NCBI GenBank assembly: GCA_944388755.1
Contig: CALXJY010000007.1
Span: 1 to 50,023 of the forward strand
Length of the DNA: 50,023 bases
Direction of reading: 5' to 3'
Origin: an uncultured Clostridia bacterium
Lineage (GTDB): Bacteria; Bacillota; Clostridia; TANB77; CAG-508
Part shown: in pieces, positions 7,772 through 16,554 of the stretch
Position numbering within the stretch: the first letter of the stretch is position 1
How the letters are laid out: each line of letters opens with the position of its first letter
The notes under the pieces: model-generated
The model's input: the letters and a program-made list of their open reading frames with translations, nothing else
What the model was told of the DNA's origin: nothing
The model's database searches: none
Made by a program: the position numbers and the translations under genes

Positions 7772-7999
7772 CTACTTTTCTTTATCTTCTTTCTCTCTAG
7801 AATACTTTTCTTCAATATATTCTGCCTGTCTTTCAGTTAGTCTTTCATTTATCACAGCACATTTTAATAACGATTTTATATTTTCCCATTTCATTGTTTT
7901 ACATCTCCCTTGTGCTGTTTTTTCTATATATTCCACTATTTCATCAAATATATAATATGGAATGTCAAACTCTGGATTTATTAGCTTTTCTTGTTTCAT
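7772..7999 (-). CDS. Conserved small protein beside XRE genes
   Basis: 75 residues with INPEFDIPYYIFDEIVEYIEKTAQG near the N-terminus and an acidic-basic tail. Ribosome site GGAAGAAAG precedes ATG 7999. I recognise the type as a small gene next to XRE regulators in Clostridial elements, but I know of no function. It is divergent from the plus-strand XRE gene at 8148, so the 8000-8147 gap probably holds both promoters. Confidence 0.65.
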   Translation of the reverse strand: MKQEKLINPEFDIPYYIFDEIVEYIEKTAQGRCKTMKWENIKSLLKCAVINERLTERQAEYIEEKYSREKEDKEK

Positions 8000-8147
8000 A
8001 TCTTTCTTCCTTTCATATTTTTATATATGATAGCACTTTTCTTTTTGGAATTCAATACTTTTGCCAATTTTTGTTGTTTGTAATCCCCTTGTTTTATTTC
8101 GTTATTTGCTATATTTATTATAAATATTTTTTTGATTGGAGAATACA

Positions 8148-8387
8148 ATGGATTTATCAAAAGCAATGAGATTAAGAATAAAAAATTTAATGACTGAAAA
8201 TAAAGTTAATGGTAATAAGTTAGCACTATCTTCTGGTATAGACCGTGCTACTATAAATAGATTTTTAAGAGGTCAAAATAAGTCTATCAAAATAGAAACT
8301 ATTACTTTGATTTGTGAGGCTCTTAATATTTCTTTAAAAGATTTTTTTGATGATAAATTATTTGATGATGTCGAAGTAAATGATTAA
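8148..8387 (+). CDS. Cro/CI-type XRE regulator
   Basis: 79 residues from ATG 8148, six bases after GGAG; the upstream in-frame ATG at 8136 has no ribosome site. Nearly the whole protein is a helix-turn-helix (LRIKNLMTENKVNGNKLALSSGIDRATINRFLRGQ), with a short acidic tail. It is one of only two plus-strand genes in the element. Divergence from 7772-7999 suggests a switch between two regulators. A terminator follows directly. Confidence 0.85.
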   Translation: MDLSKAMRLRIKNLMTENKVNGNKLALSSGIDRATINRFLRGQNKSIKIETITLICEALNISLKDFFDDKLFDDVEVND

Positions 8388-8423
8388 AAGGTATATAGAG
8401 TTTGGCTCTCTATTATACCTTTT
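8386..8423. terminator. Convergent bidirectional terminator
   Basis: AAAAGGTATA (8386-8395) pairs with TATACCTTTT (8414-8423), with an inner AGAG/CTCT pair. It lies between the converging XRE gene (+) and the end of the cargo operon (-) and can serve both. Confidence 0.85.
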
Positions 8424-10115
8424 TTAATCTAATTGGCTTTCATCTTCTTTTGTTTTTAATATTTCTTGTTCATCTTGTTTTTCTTGGCTTTGTGCTTTAT
8501 CTTTTTTGGTTGTTTCTCTATCTATTGTTGCTTTTCCTATTTCCTGCTCTGTGAATTTTTTCCCTTGTACTCTTTGCAAGAATTGTTCTTTCGTCATTTT
8601 ATATATTGTACCATTTTGTTGAAATCCAATTTTATTTGCAACAGCTTGACTTGCATAATTATCAGAATTAATTGCTAAAAATACTTCTCCTATTTTTGTT
8701 TTCGGAAAAATATCTCTTACCGTTAGATTATCAAAAGAATTGTCAATAAAAATATCTGACAAAACCTCTTCAAGTGAAATAGTCATATTTCCCTTGTTTC
8801 TTTGTTCAGGTACTGATTTATATTCTATTTCAGCTTTGTTTGCTTTATTAGAATTTGAAATAGTAACATCTATAAATCCAGAATATAGCCCTTCTCGTGT
8901 ATATATTGAATATCTACCTTTATTTGTATAATGCCCTTTAAGAAATTCTTTTGATGTTATTTTTCTTAATATGTATAATTCTTTACCATCTTTATTTACA
9001 TTACTTGTTTTAATTATTCTATCATATTCTTTTCTAACATCTTCAATGCCCTTACCTGATTTTTGTGCAATTTTTTCTTCAATCTCTTGAGTTTTAATTT
9101 CATCTTCATTCATATTAAATTGTGATGTTTTACTATCTTTGCTATCTCTTTCTGTATAATTTATTCCATTGTCAATTAATGGCGTTAATTCTTCTCTTTT
9201 CTTTCCTTGTCTTATTCCTTCTATAATTTTTTCAATATTTTGTGTTAATAATTCTTTGGTTAGTGGTTTAAATCTCTCTGAATTATGATTTTCTATTGAA
9301 TTACTAATGGCTCTTGTCAAAACACTTGATATGCCTAATGATAAAGAATCACTTTGAAGTATATAATGCTTTACAGTATGTTCTCCATTTCCATAATGAA
9401 AATAATATCCATTATTATAGTAAACTGTATTTTTATTTTTTACATCTTCTCTTAATCCTTGTGATGTACTCACTTCTCCATCATTTACATCTCCAAATGA
9501 CAAATATGTTGATTTTACCTTTTTATTTTTAACGAACTCTGCATTCATTTTCACATCAGTAGCATATCCAATTATGCACATTTGAGATTGGATTTTACTT
9601 ATCTCATCCTCACTATATCCAAGTTCATTCATTCTATTTACTAAACATTCCTCTATCCTTAATGCACTATGGTTTGCGTTACAATATGCCATAATATTAA
9701 CATTTCTCATATTTTTCATTGCTTGTAAAACATCTATTCTTTTTCCTTCTGTTTCAATAAGTGGAAATAAATATTTTTCAGTAAATTCATCATCCAATTC
9801 TTCCTTTCCTGCAATACCAGTAAATCTTCTTCCTTTTTTTGTTATTCTTTCTGATGGCTCTCCATAAGCCATTGATAATATTTTACCATCAAAATCTTCT
9901 AGTTCTATACCTGTGTTTTCATTATGATTAGTCTTTAATCTTAAAGCTTCCATTCCTTGATTTAATGCGCCATTAACATCTTTCTCCCACATTGCAATAG
10001 CAATCATACTTAACAAACACGGACTTTCTTTAAATGGATTTTTATCTTCTTCCATTGCCTTGATTCCATATTCATATTCATCTGTTTTAGGTACTTTTTC
10101 ATATAATTTATACAT
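8424..10115 (-). CDS. Large cargo protein with C-terminal GNAT-like domain
   Basis: 563 residues from ATG 10115, which has GAGGAG upstream; the open frame extends to 10154 without a ribosome site. The N-terminal 300 residues match nothing I know. The region around residues 400-520 looks like a GNAT acetyltransferase: a VPEQRNKGN segment like the acetyl-CoA pyrophosphate loop, then GEVFLAINSDNYASQAVANKIGF, the typical final strand-helix. The tail after the GNAT has FTEQEIGKATIDRE, closely matching the tail of the 657-residue protein at 10656 (FSEQEIGKNTINRD). It is the last gene of the cargo operon. A protein-modifying effector carried by the element is my inference. Confidence 0.75.
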   Translation of the reverse strand: MYKLYEKVPKTDEYEYGIKAMEEDKNPFKESPCLLSMIAIAMWEKDVNGALNQGMEALRLKTNHNENTGIELEDFDGKILSMAYGEPSERITKKGRRFTGIAGKEELDDEFTEKYLFPLIETEGKRIDVLQAMKNMRNVNIMAYCNANHSALRIEECLVNRMNELGYSEDEISKIQSQMCIIGYATDVKMNAEFVKNKKVKSTYLSFGDVNDGEVSTSQGLREDVKNKNTVYYNNGYYFHYGNGEHTVKHYILQSDSLSLGISSVLTRAISNSIENHNSERFKPLTKELLTQNIEKIIEGIRQGKKREELTPLIDNGINYTERDSKDSKTSQFNMNEDEIKTQEIEEKIAQKSGKGIEDVRKEYDRIIKTSNVNKDGKELYILRKITSKEFLKGHYTNKGRYSIYTREGLYSGFIDVTISNSNKANKAEIEYKSVPEQRNKGNMTISLEEVLSDIFIDNSFDNLTVRDIFPKTKIGEVFLAINSDNYASQAVANKIGFQQNGTIYKMTKEQFLQRVQGKKFTEQEIGKATIDRETTKKDKAQSQEKQDEQEILKTKEDESQLD

Positions 10116-10155
10116 TTTATTCTTTTCTCCTCTTGCATTTTTTATTTTATACAAG

Positions 10156-10620
10156 TTATATATGAAATAACTTTTTGAAGAAATTTATTATTTTTTCATA
10201 AAATTTTTCTTTATATTCTACTGGCAAGTTATTTACTGTTTGTTCTTCATTCTGTTGTTTTGTATTTTCTTTATTTTGTTCTTTTATTTTCTTATTAAAA
10301 ATATCATCTGGATTGTATTTATTGGCTTTTTCCTCTTCTATTTTTTGCCTATCATACTTTTCTTTTGCTTTTATCCTTTCCCTTTGATATGGTGTTGCCC
10401 AATAATCTCTAAATATGACTGCAAATATATCTTTTGTTTCCTCTAATAAATTTTGTTCTTCAAAACTCTTGTTTATATCAACATTAAATACATAATCTTT
10501 GTCCATTTTCTTTTCAAAAGTTTCTAGCATTGTTTTTGGTATTTTGTTCATACTTTCTTGAGGGACATATTTTAATATTTCAATTACCTCTTTGTATGCT
10601 TTATGATAGTTTTCTTCCAT
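10156..10620 (-). CDS. Small cargo protein, YNPDNLF family, copy C
   Basis: 154 residues; one of four related proteins (others 13866, 19154 and 34778). Shared pattern: helical N-terminus with an IP...L..F turn, an SxxEQNL motif (here SFEEQNL), a YW-containing helix (DYWATP), the segment KYNPDDIF, a charged linker, and the C-terminal EYKE.F..KI..FFKK. GGAGG precedes ATG 10620. It lies between two large effector-like genes. It may be a chaperone, adaptor or immunity protein for its neighbour; nothing in the sequence decides which. Confidence 0.72.
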   Translation of the reverse strand: MEENYHKAYKEVIEILKYVPQESMNKIPKTMLETFEKKMDKDYVFNVDINKSFEEQNLLEETKDIFAVIFRDYWATPYQRERIKAKEKYDRQKIEEEKANKYNPDDIFNKKIKEQNKENTKQQNEEQTVNNLPVEYKEKFYEKIINFFKKLFHI

Positions 10621-10655
10621 CTTTTGTTCTCCTCCATTTTAATGTAATATTTCTC

Positions 10656-12629
10656 CTAATCATCTGCATATTCATTTTGATTTTTTTCATTAGGCTCAAG
10701 CATTTTTTCATCTTCTTGTATTTGTTTTAGTCCTTGTTCTTTTCTTGAAACATCTCTGTTAATTGTATTTTTACCTATCTCCTGTTCTGAAAATAATCTT
10801 AATTTTACTGTTGGTTTTTCTTCTTGTAATTTTTTATATTCTATAACTTGATTTTTCCTTTGTCCATTCATTCTATTTTTTTGTTCATTTAATTCTTTTT
10901 TATAAATATTTGGAACTCTTTCTGCCCACTTTGTAGCTTGCTCTGTTGTTCTTCCTTCAGATAGATATTTTTGTATTTCTTTTTCTGTAACCTTATCCAC
11001 TTCTTGTTCATATATGTGTGCTTTCTGTTGGTAAATATCTATAATTTGTTCTAATTTTGGAAAATACTTTTGCTCTTTATCATCAAATAAAGCATTTCTT
11101 TGTAATTCTACTATTTCTTTACTATATCTTTCAAATAAAAATGCTATATTTTCATCAGTCTTTAATGTGCTTTCCAATTTACCAGCATATAACTCATATA
11201 TCTTATTATAAATATTTACAACATCACTTTCATTTGTTGCACTTTCAATCAGTTTATAAAAATCTAAAAGTATATTATCTGTTTCATTATTAAAATTTTC
11301 AAATAATAAATTATATTTTTCATCTCCTAGTAATGTAAATAAACTAGAATATAAATTGCCTTTTATTCCTTCTGTTCCTACATTTGCTTTATATCCATTT
11401 ATATCTACTAATTGTCCTTTTTTGTCATTTTGTGTTTCTATAATCTTTTTTGATATTTCCTCTCCATTTTCTATAAAAACATATGGATTACTTTCCTTAT
11501 AATCTATTGTTTCTAACATATTTTGAACTTCTGGTTTTTCTATATCCATCTCTTGCATTAGCTGTTTAAATTTTTCTTGTATTTTTTCCATTGCTTTTGT
11601 ATAATCAAGTTCCTGCATTTTGGATATATCAGTATTCCATACCATTTGTTCTTGCATATATTTGATTTCAGAATATATATTTTTTGCTTTTTCCATATCC
11701 ATTTCTTTGATATTGTTTAATTTTATAAGATATGAATTAAAACAGGTTGTCATACAACTTTGTAATGCCTCACGAGCAACTGTTGGATTTTTTCTTGCAT
11801 TATCAGAAATTGTTTTTACATCTAATATCATTTTTAAATACGGATATTTATATTCTTCTTTTTCGCTTTCATTTAATGCCTCTGCATATTTTGTATCAAA
11901 TTCTTCTAACATCTCTGGATATGAATAATCTGTTTTATAATCTGTTGTTTGCAAATACATTTCTAATAATTTCTCTTTTGGAATTATGCACGATATCATA
12001 TCAGCAATGTTTATGTATGAATCATAAAATGAATCTGAAGAATGACTTTTAGTATAATATCCATCTCCCCAATCCCAAAAATTATCTTGCATATCTTTCA
12101 AATGTGTTTTACTGTTAAACCATTCTGTCCACATTTCTACTGGGCTGTCATCAAAATCAAATCTTTCATTCTTATATTTTTCATAGTCTATTAACAAGAA
12201 TTCTAATCTTTCTGGCTCATCTTTCCATTTTTCCTTATATTCTTCCATTGTTGTTTGATATGTTTTTCTTAGATACCCATTACTTTCTAACTGCTCCATA
12301 TATCTTTCAGGAATATATTGTAATGATTTTTCTCTATCTTGTGCTGAATTATTATATATGTGCCACATTTCGTGCTTTAATACTGCTGATAGTTTATCTG
12401 ATTTTGTATAAACAACACCCATTTCAGAATGTGCTGAAGCAATAGCACCTGAATAATAATGAGGTGCTATTTTTACTTTATCTGTAATACTCTCTATCAA
12501 TTCTTTAATATGCCCACTATGTTTTTCTCCATAAGTTTGTTTAAATTCGTGATAAGCTTCATTTAAAATTTGATATACTGTTTTATCTATATTTATATCT
12601 TTTGAAGCAATATTATCTTTATCATCCAT
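10656..12629 (-). CDS. Large cargo protein with HExxH zinc-protease motif
   Basis: 657 residues. HEMWH at about residues 86-90 in a hydrophobic helix (SAVLKHEMWHIYN), with an acidic helix (SPVEMWTEWF) downstream that could give the third zinc ligand, fits a gluzincin metalloprotease. The long rest is helical and unrecognised. The tail carries FSEQEIGKNTINRD, shared with the GNAT protein. Start ATG 12629 behind GAGGAAA. Domain build resembles the polyvalent proteins that conjugative elements and phages deliver with DNA; delivery into recipients is inference. Confidence 0.75.
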   Translation of the reverse strand: MDDKDNIASKDINIDKTVYQILNEAYHEFKQTYGEKHSGHIKELIESITDKVKIAPHYYSGAIASAHSEMGVVYTKSDKLSAVLKHEMWHIYNNSAQDREKSLQYIPERYMEQLESNGYLRKTYQTTMEEYKEKWKDEPERLEFLLIDYEKYKNERFDFDDSPVEMWTEWFNSKTHLKDMQDNFWDWGDGYYTKSHSSDSFYDSYINIADMISCIIPKEKLLEMYLQTTDYKTDYSYPEMLEEFDTKYAEALNESEKEEYKYPYLKMILDVKTISDNARKNPTVAREALQSCMTTCFNSYLIKLNNIKEMDMEKAKNIYSEIKYMQEQMVWNTDISKMQELDYTKAMEKIQEKFKQLMQEMDIEKPEVQNMLETIDYKESNPYVFIENGEEISKKIIETQNDKKGQLVDINGYKANVGTEGIKGNLYSSLFTLLGDEKYNLLFENFNNETDNILLDFYKLIESATNESDVVNIYNKIYELYAGKLESTLKTDENIAFLFERYSKEIVELQRNALFDDKEQKYFPKLEQIIDIYQQKAHIYEQEVDKVTEKEIQKYLSEGRTTEQATKWAERVPNIYKKELNEQKNRMNGQRKNQVIEYKKLQEEKPTVKLRLFSEQEIGKNTINRDVSRKEQGLKQIQEDEKMLEPNEKNQNEYADD

Positions 12630-12673
12630 TTGATTTCCTCTATATTACATTTTTATTTAACTTTTAATATTCT

Positions 12674-13849
12674 TTAATGTAATTGCCCTTGACCTTTTCT
12701 ATTTTCTTGTTTTCTATTGTATTCCTCTTCTGCTTGAGCTTTTTGTCTCTCCATTTCTTCAAGCAATTGATTTTCTCTTTCTGATAATTGTATTCCTTTT
12801 CCTGTCCTTTTAAATAATGCTCTTTTTTTATCATAATCTATTTCTTTTTTTTCTTTTTCAGACTTGTCTATTTGTCTTACTATAATATTTCTTTTCATAT
12901 CATTTTTCAATGTCGTTCTATTTAATTTGCCTGATGTTTCTACTTTTGGTGTTCTAAATTTTTCCATTAGTTGCTCTGTTCTTTCTCTTGCCTCTTTATC
13001 TTTTTGCATTCTTTCAACTTGTGCTTGTGATAAACCTTCTGGTGTTTGCTCTAATTTATGCCCATCTTTTTCATCCAAATTCACTTCTGGAAATCTACCT
13101 TTTAATATCTGTTTTACTTGCTCTTTATCTAGTCCTTGTCTAACAAAAGATTCTGTTAGTTTTTTAAATATTGGAGATAGTGCCTCATTAGTTGTTGCCA
13201 TTATTTGAGGATTTTCCTTAAAATATGAATTATAATATTTTGAACCATCTGCTATAACTACTGCCATTTCTGCACATATCGTTTCCAATTCTATATTTCC
13301 TTTAAATCGTTCGCCAACATCTAAGTCTATAAAATTGATTTGCTTGCCTCTTTCGTAATAAAAATTACTTGTTTTTGATGGGTCTACTTTTAAACCTGCT
13401 TTTGTTATCTCTATCCAATCAGATACAAATTTATCATAGAACTCTTGTCTTTCAGTTTGTAATGCTTTTAATGTACTTATATATTCTGTTCCTACTTCTT
13501 TTAGTTCTGTTTCGTTCATTCTTTGCACATTTACACTTTTATGCAATGGTTGTCCATCTGCTATCTCCTGTAAAATATATCCTTTCTTAAAACCAAATCC
13601 ATCATCTATACCATCAGTTTGATACTCTAATGTTGGAACTATATTTACACCTTTTTCTTTTAATTGTTTTTCTATTTTCATTTTTTGTTGCAACTCTTGT
13701 TCATTTATACTTTTCGTTTTTAGTAAAGCATAACCATCAATGAAAAAACATTCTTTATTTGAGCCTTTTGTATTACTTTCCATTCCTTGTACTTTTTTTA
13801 TGAGTTCGCCAATTTTGTTATGTGTTTCAAATCTTGATATATTTTGCAA
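12674..13849 (-). CDS. Cargo protein with protein-kinase-like fold
   Basis: About 391 residues from TTG 13849, seven bases after GGTGGAG; the open frame reaches 13891 but overlaps the upstream gene. The first 240 residues suggest an atypical kinase: a buried Lys in GYALLKTK, a hinge-like YILQEIADGQPLH, then DPSKTSNFYYERG and NFIDLD, which resemble the catalytic-loop D...N and the metal-binding DFG equivalent of aminoglycoside-kinase or HipA-like folds. The C-terminal 150 residues are a highly charged coiled coil. It follows copy B of the 150-residue family. It could phosphorylate a host target; this is a fold guess, moderately sure. Confidence 0.65.
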   Translation of the reverse strand: MQNISRFETHNKIGELIKKVQGMESNTKGSNKECFFIDGYALLKTKSINEQELQQKMKIEKQLKEKGVNIVPTLEYQTDGIDDGFGFKKGYILQEIADGQPLHKSVNVQRMNETELKEVGTEYISTLKALQTERQEFYDKFVSDWIEITKAGLKVDPSKTSNFYYERGKQINFIDLDVGERFKGNIELETICAEMAVVIADGSKYYNSYFKENPQIMATTNEALSPIFKKLTESFVRQGLDKEQVKQILKGRFPEVNLDEKDGHKLEQTPEGLSQAQVERMQKDKEARERTEQLMEKFRTPKVETSGKLNRTTLKNDMKRNIIVRQIDKSEKEKKEIDYDKKRALFKRTGKGIQLSERENQLLEEMERQKAQAEEEYNRKQENRKGQGQLH

Positions 13850-13865
13850 TAACACTCTCCACCTT

Positions 13866-14321
13866 TCATTTTTTATTAAACATTTTTTCAAACCATTTTT
13901 TTAATTTTGTGAATAGATTTTCTTTATATTGTATCATTTCTACATTTTCTACTTGTTCCATTACAACATCTTCTTTTGTTTTCTTTCTATTTTTAAACAA
14001 ATTATCAGGATTATATTTTTCTTGTATTTCTTTCTTTATCTTTTCATTTTTCTCTAATTCATCAATAAATGACTGCTTTTCCTCTTCGCTATCACACCAA
14101 TAATTTATAACTAAAATGGTTAGTAATACTACTGTTTCTCTTCTTAAATTTTGCTCTGTTAATGGTATATCTGTTCTTATTTTTGGCTTGTATTCTTTCA
14201 TTCTTTGTTCTTCAAAAAAATCTCTGACTTCTTGAGGTACTTTTTCTTTATCTTCTTCTTCCATTAGGCTTAATATTTCAAATATTTCTGAATAAGCCAT
14301 CATATCATCTAACATTGACAT
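13866..14321 (-). CDS. Small cargo protein, YNPDNLF family, copy B
   Basis: 151 residues. It has all family marks: VPQEVRDFFEEQ, LTEQNLRRET, VINYWCDSEEE, KYNPDNLFKNRKK, YKENLFTKLKKWFEKMF. It ends inside the leader of the kinase-like gene (13849), so the two are probably cotranslated as a pair. Start ATG 14321 behind GGAGAG. Two Cys-Trp-type positions (NYWC) are shared with copy A only. Confidence 0.75.
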   Translation of the reverse strand: MSMLDDMMAYSEIFEILSLMEEEDKEKVPQEVRDFFEEQRMKEYKPKIRTDIPLTEQNLRRETVVLLTILVINYWCDSEEEKQSFIDELEKNEKIKKEIQEKYNPDNLFKNRKKTKEDVVMEQVENVEMIQYKENLFTKLKKWFEKMFNKK

Positions 14322-14356
14322 TTGTTTCTCTCCAATACAAAAAATTTATTCTATAA

Positions 14357-15103
14357 TTATTTTAGTTTTTTTAATTCTTCTTTTGCTTTTTCATTTCCCT
14401 GTTCTGCTGATTTTTGTAAAAGTTCTAAGCCATATTTTGTATCTTTTTCTATTTCTATTCCATTCTCATTTCCTTCAAGATATAAAGTTCCTAATAACCA
14501 TTGTCCCATATCATCATTAACTTCAACTGATTTTTCTAACCATTTTATTGCCTCTTTATCATTTACTTTTGTTCCTTCTCCTTGAAGGTATTTATAGCCT
14601 GTCCAAAAATATGCTTTTTCGTATCCTTTTTCTGCTGATTTTTTCATATATTCAAAAGACTTTTCTAAATTTTTTTCTATCCCTTCGCCCTCATAATACA
14701 TAGTAGATACATAATATTCTGCGTCTTCTTGTTCTTTTTCTGCCAAAATACTAAATAAATTAAATGCTTTATCTAAATTTTTATCTACACCATTTCCAAA
14801 ATAATAACAAATTGCTAACATATAAGTAGCATTGTCATTTCCTTTACTACTTGCTTTTTCATATAATTTAAAAGCCTCATTCAAATCTTGTTCTGTTCCA
14901 TCTCCGTAGTAATAACTATTTCCTAAATTGTATGTTGCTTTTATACTACCTTTTTCACTTGCTTTTTTATATAATTCAAATGCTCCTTTATAATCTTGTT
15001 CTATTCCTTCTCCCTTAAACTTTCGATATGCTAATTCGCACATTGCGTCTAAATCTCCTTGTTTTACCAATTCTTCAATTTCTTCTAAACTCTTATTTTG
15101 CAT
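14357..15103 (-). CDS. Sel1-like repeat protein
   Basis: 248 residues made almost wholly of Sel1-like (SLR/TPR-type) repeats of about 36 residues. About six are visible by their A..LG..Y..G.G...D...A...Y.KA..KG spacing, for example LGNSYYYGDGTEQDLNEAF. Such solenoids bind other proteins. It has no signal peptide. It sits in the effector operon, so it may be an adaptor or itself a delivered protein. TAC GGA in one repeat shows an out-of-frame CGG that does not cause a break. Confidence 0.88.
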   Translation of the reverse strand: MQNKSLEEIEELVKQGDLDAMCELAYRKFKGEGIEQDYKGAFELYKKASEKGSIKATYNLGNSYYYGDGTEQDLNEAFKLYEKASSKGNDNATYMLAICYYFGNGVDKNLDKAFNLFSILAEKEQEDAEYYVSTMYYEGEGIEKNLEKSFEYMKKSAEKGYEKAYFWTGYKYLQGEGTKVNDKEAIKWLEKSVEVNDDMGQWLLGTLYLEGNENGIEIEKDTKYGLELLQKSAEQGNEKAKEELKKLK

Positions 15104-15125
15104 TCTAAATCTATCCTTTCTACAA

Positions 15126-16532
15126 TTATTTTGAAATTTGCTCTTTTTGTTCTATTTTTTGTTTTTGTGTTTGTTTTATTTCTTGAACAGTATTATTTAT
15201 TTCTTGTAATCCTATTCCTTGTGTATCGTGTTCGATTGTATTTGGTGTTATTAAATGTTCAGCATTTTGTTCATCATTTTCTCCATTTTCTTGTAAAGTT
15301 TTTTCTAGTTTTTTTACTTGCTCAATACCCAATAGCTCTCTTGACATACCTTCAGCAAATTCTAATACATTGTTATATGGTTTTACACTACTTTGAACAG
15401 TCTTCAAAAAATCTGGATTTTGTATTTTTTCTGCAAACTCTTTTCCATAAATTTTTTCTATCGTTTGTGTATCTCTTTGAATTTCTTGTTCTACTGTTTC
15501 TAATTGTTGCTCGTTATTTCTATTCTTATACATTAGAACATAAGGATACATCATTCCTCTTATTTTTATAATTCCCATATCTTCTTTTGAGAAATGTTCT
15601 ACATTATTCCAAACCGTTTCATTAGCCTCTGTATGTAATAATTCATTGTCTTTAATCCCTAACTCTTGTAGGTCATCAGTTTTAAGTGTTCTATCTTTAT
15701 ATGTTATTTTTCCTGTATGAAATACACTTTGAAAGCAATTTGAATGATTTGCTATGTCTATTCCCATTTCTCCATTTGCCAATAATTCAATAATAGTATG
15801 TTTTAAGTGTGAATCTAATTCTCTTTGCATTGGATTTTTAAAGTTTTCTTCGCTCTTTGTTGGTATATCTGCGTGCATTTTTTCGTGAAATAGTATTACA
15901 CTTTCTATTCCTTCTGTATATTCCATTCCAAACATTTCTTCAAATTCTTTCTCATCTGTTGGAATAGTAAATTGTACTGCAAACTCTCCATTATTATTTT
16001 TATCTGATAAACAACAAGGCTCTATACTAAATAATTCTGGTGTAAATGGCATATATATAATTTTTTTCACATTAGTATTGCCTATAATATTTTCTGCATT
16101 TTCTTTATAATCTTGTGTTTGTCCAATAAACCTTTTTTCCATTTCTTTAGAATATTTCTCATTCATTTGTTCAACTTCTTGGAAAAAATCTGTATCTAAT
16201 AAATTTTTCATTGCTATTGCTATTTCAGGATTTTTCACTTGTAATTCTTCCATATTTGTTTGTGCAAAACTAGCAATATACTCTCCATACTCTGCCCACA
16301 TATTTTTTTCTTCAGCATTGTTCTTGAAAGTATTAAACTCTTCAAGTCCTTTTTTATTTTCTAAAATTGCCTTTTTGAAATTATCAAGACTTTTAGTTAA
16401 ATGTGATACTTTGCTGTTATCTTCATTTATTTTACTTTCTAAACTTTCTATTCTGTATAATATCTGGGATAACAAAAATATCTTATTAGTATCAAATTCT
16501 ATATCTACATTTCCAAAATTATAGTTACTCAT
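15126..16532 (-). CDS. Cargo protein with HExxH motif and shared C-terminal tag
   Basis: 468 residues. HEKMH at residues 216-220 (SVILFHEKMHADIP), followed by the acidic segment TKSEENF, suggests a zinc peptidase. The N-terminal 150 residues are coiled coil. The tail HLITPNTIEHDTQGIGLQ, then EINNTVQEIKQTQKQK, is strongly alike to that of the next gene upstream (16555), although the bodies of the two proteins differ. Start ATG 16532 with AAAGGAT. A common tail on unrelated enzymes suggests a sorting or secretion signal. Confidence 0.75.
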   Translation of the reverse strand: MSNYNFGNVDIEFDTNKIFLLSQILYRIESLESKINEDNSKVSHLTKSLDNFKKAILENKKGLEEFNTFKNNAEEKNMWAEYGEYIASFAQTNMEELQVKNPEIAIAMKNLLDTDFFQEVEQMNEKYSKEMEKRFIGQTQDYKENAENIIGNTNVKKIIYMPFTPELFSIEPCCLSDKNNNGEFAVQFTIPTDEKEFEEMFGMEYTEGIESVILFHEKMHADIPTKSEENFKNPMQRELDSHLKHTIIELLANGEMGIDIANHSNCFQSVFHTGKITYKDRTLKTDDLQELGIKDNELLHTEANETVWNNVEHFSKEDMGIIKIRGMMYPYVLMYKNRNNEQQLETVEQEIQRDTQTIEKIYGKEFAEKIQNPDFLKTVQSSVKPYNNVLEFAEGMSRELLGIEQVKKLEKTLQENGENDEQNAEHLITPNTIEHDTQGIGLQEINNTVQEIKQTQKQKIEQKEQISK

Positions 16533-16554
16533 AATTTATCCTTTTATATTAAAT

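Noticed and set aside
10116..10154. Longer start of the GNAT-like cargo protein
   Set aside because: TTG without ribosome site; the ATG at 10115 has GAGGAG.
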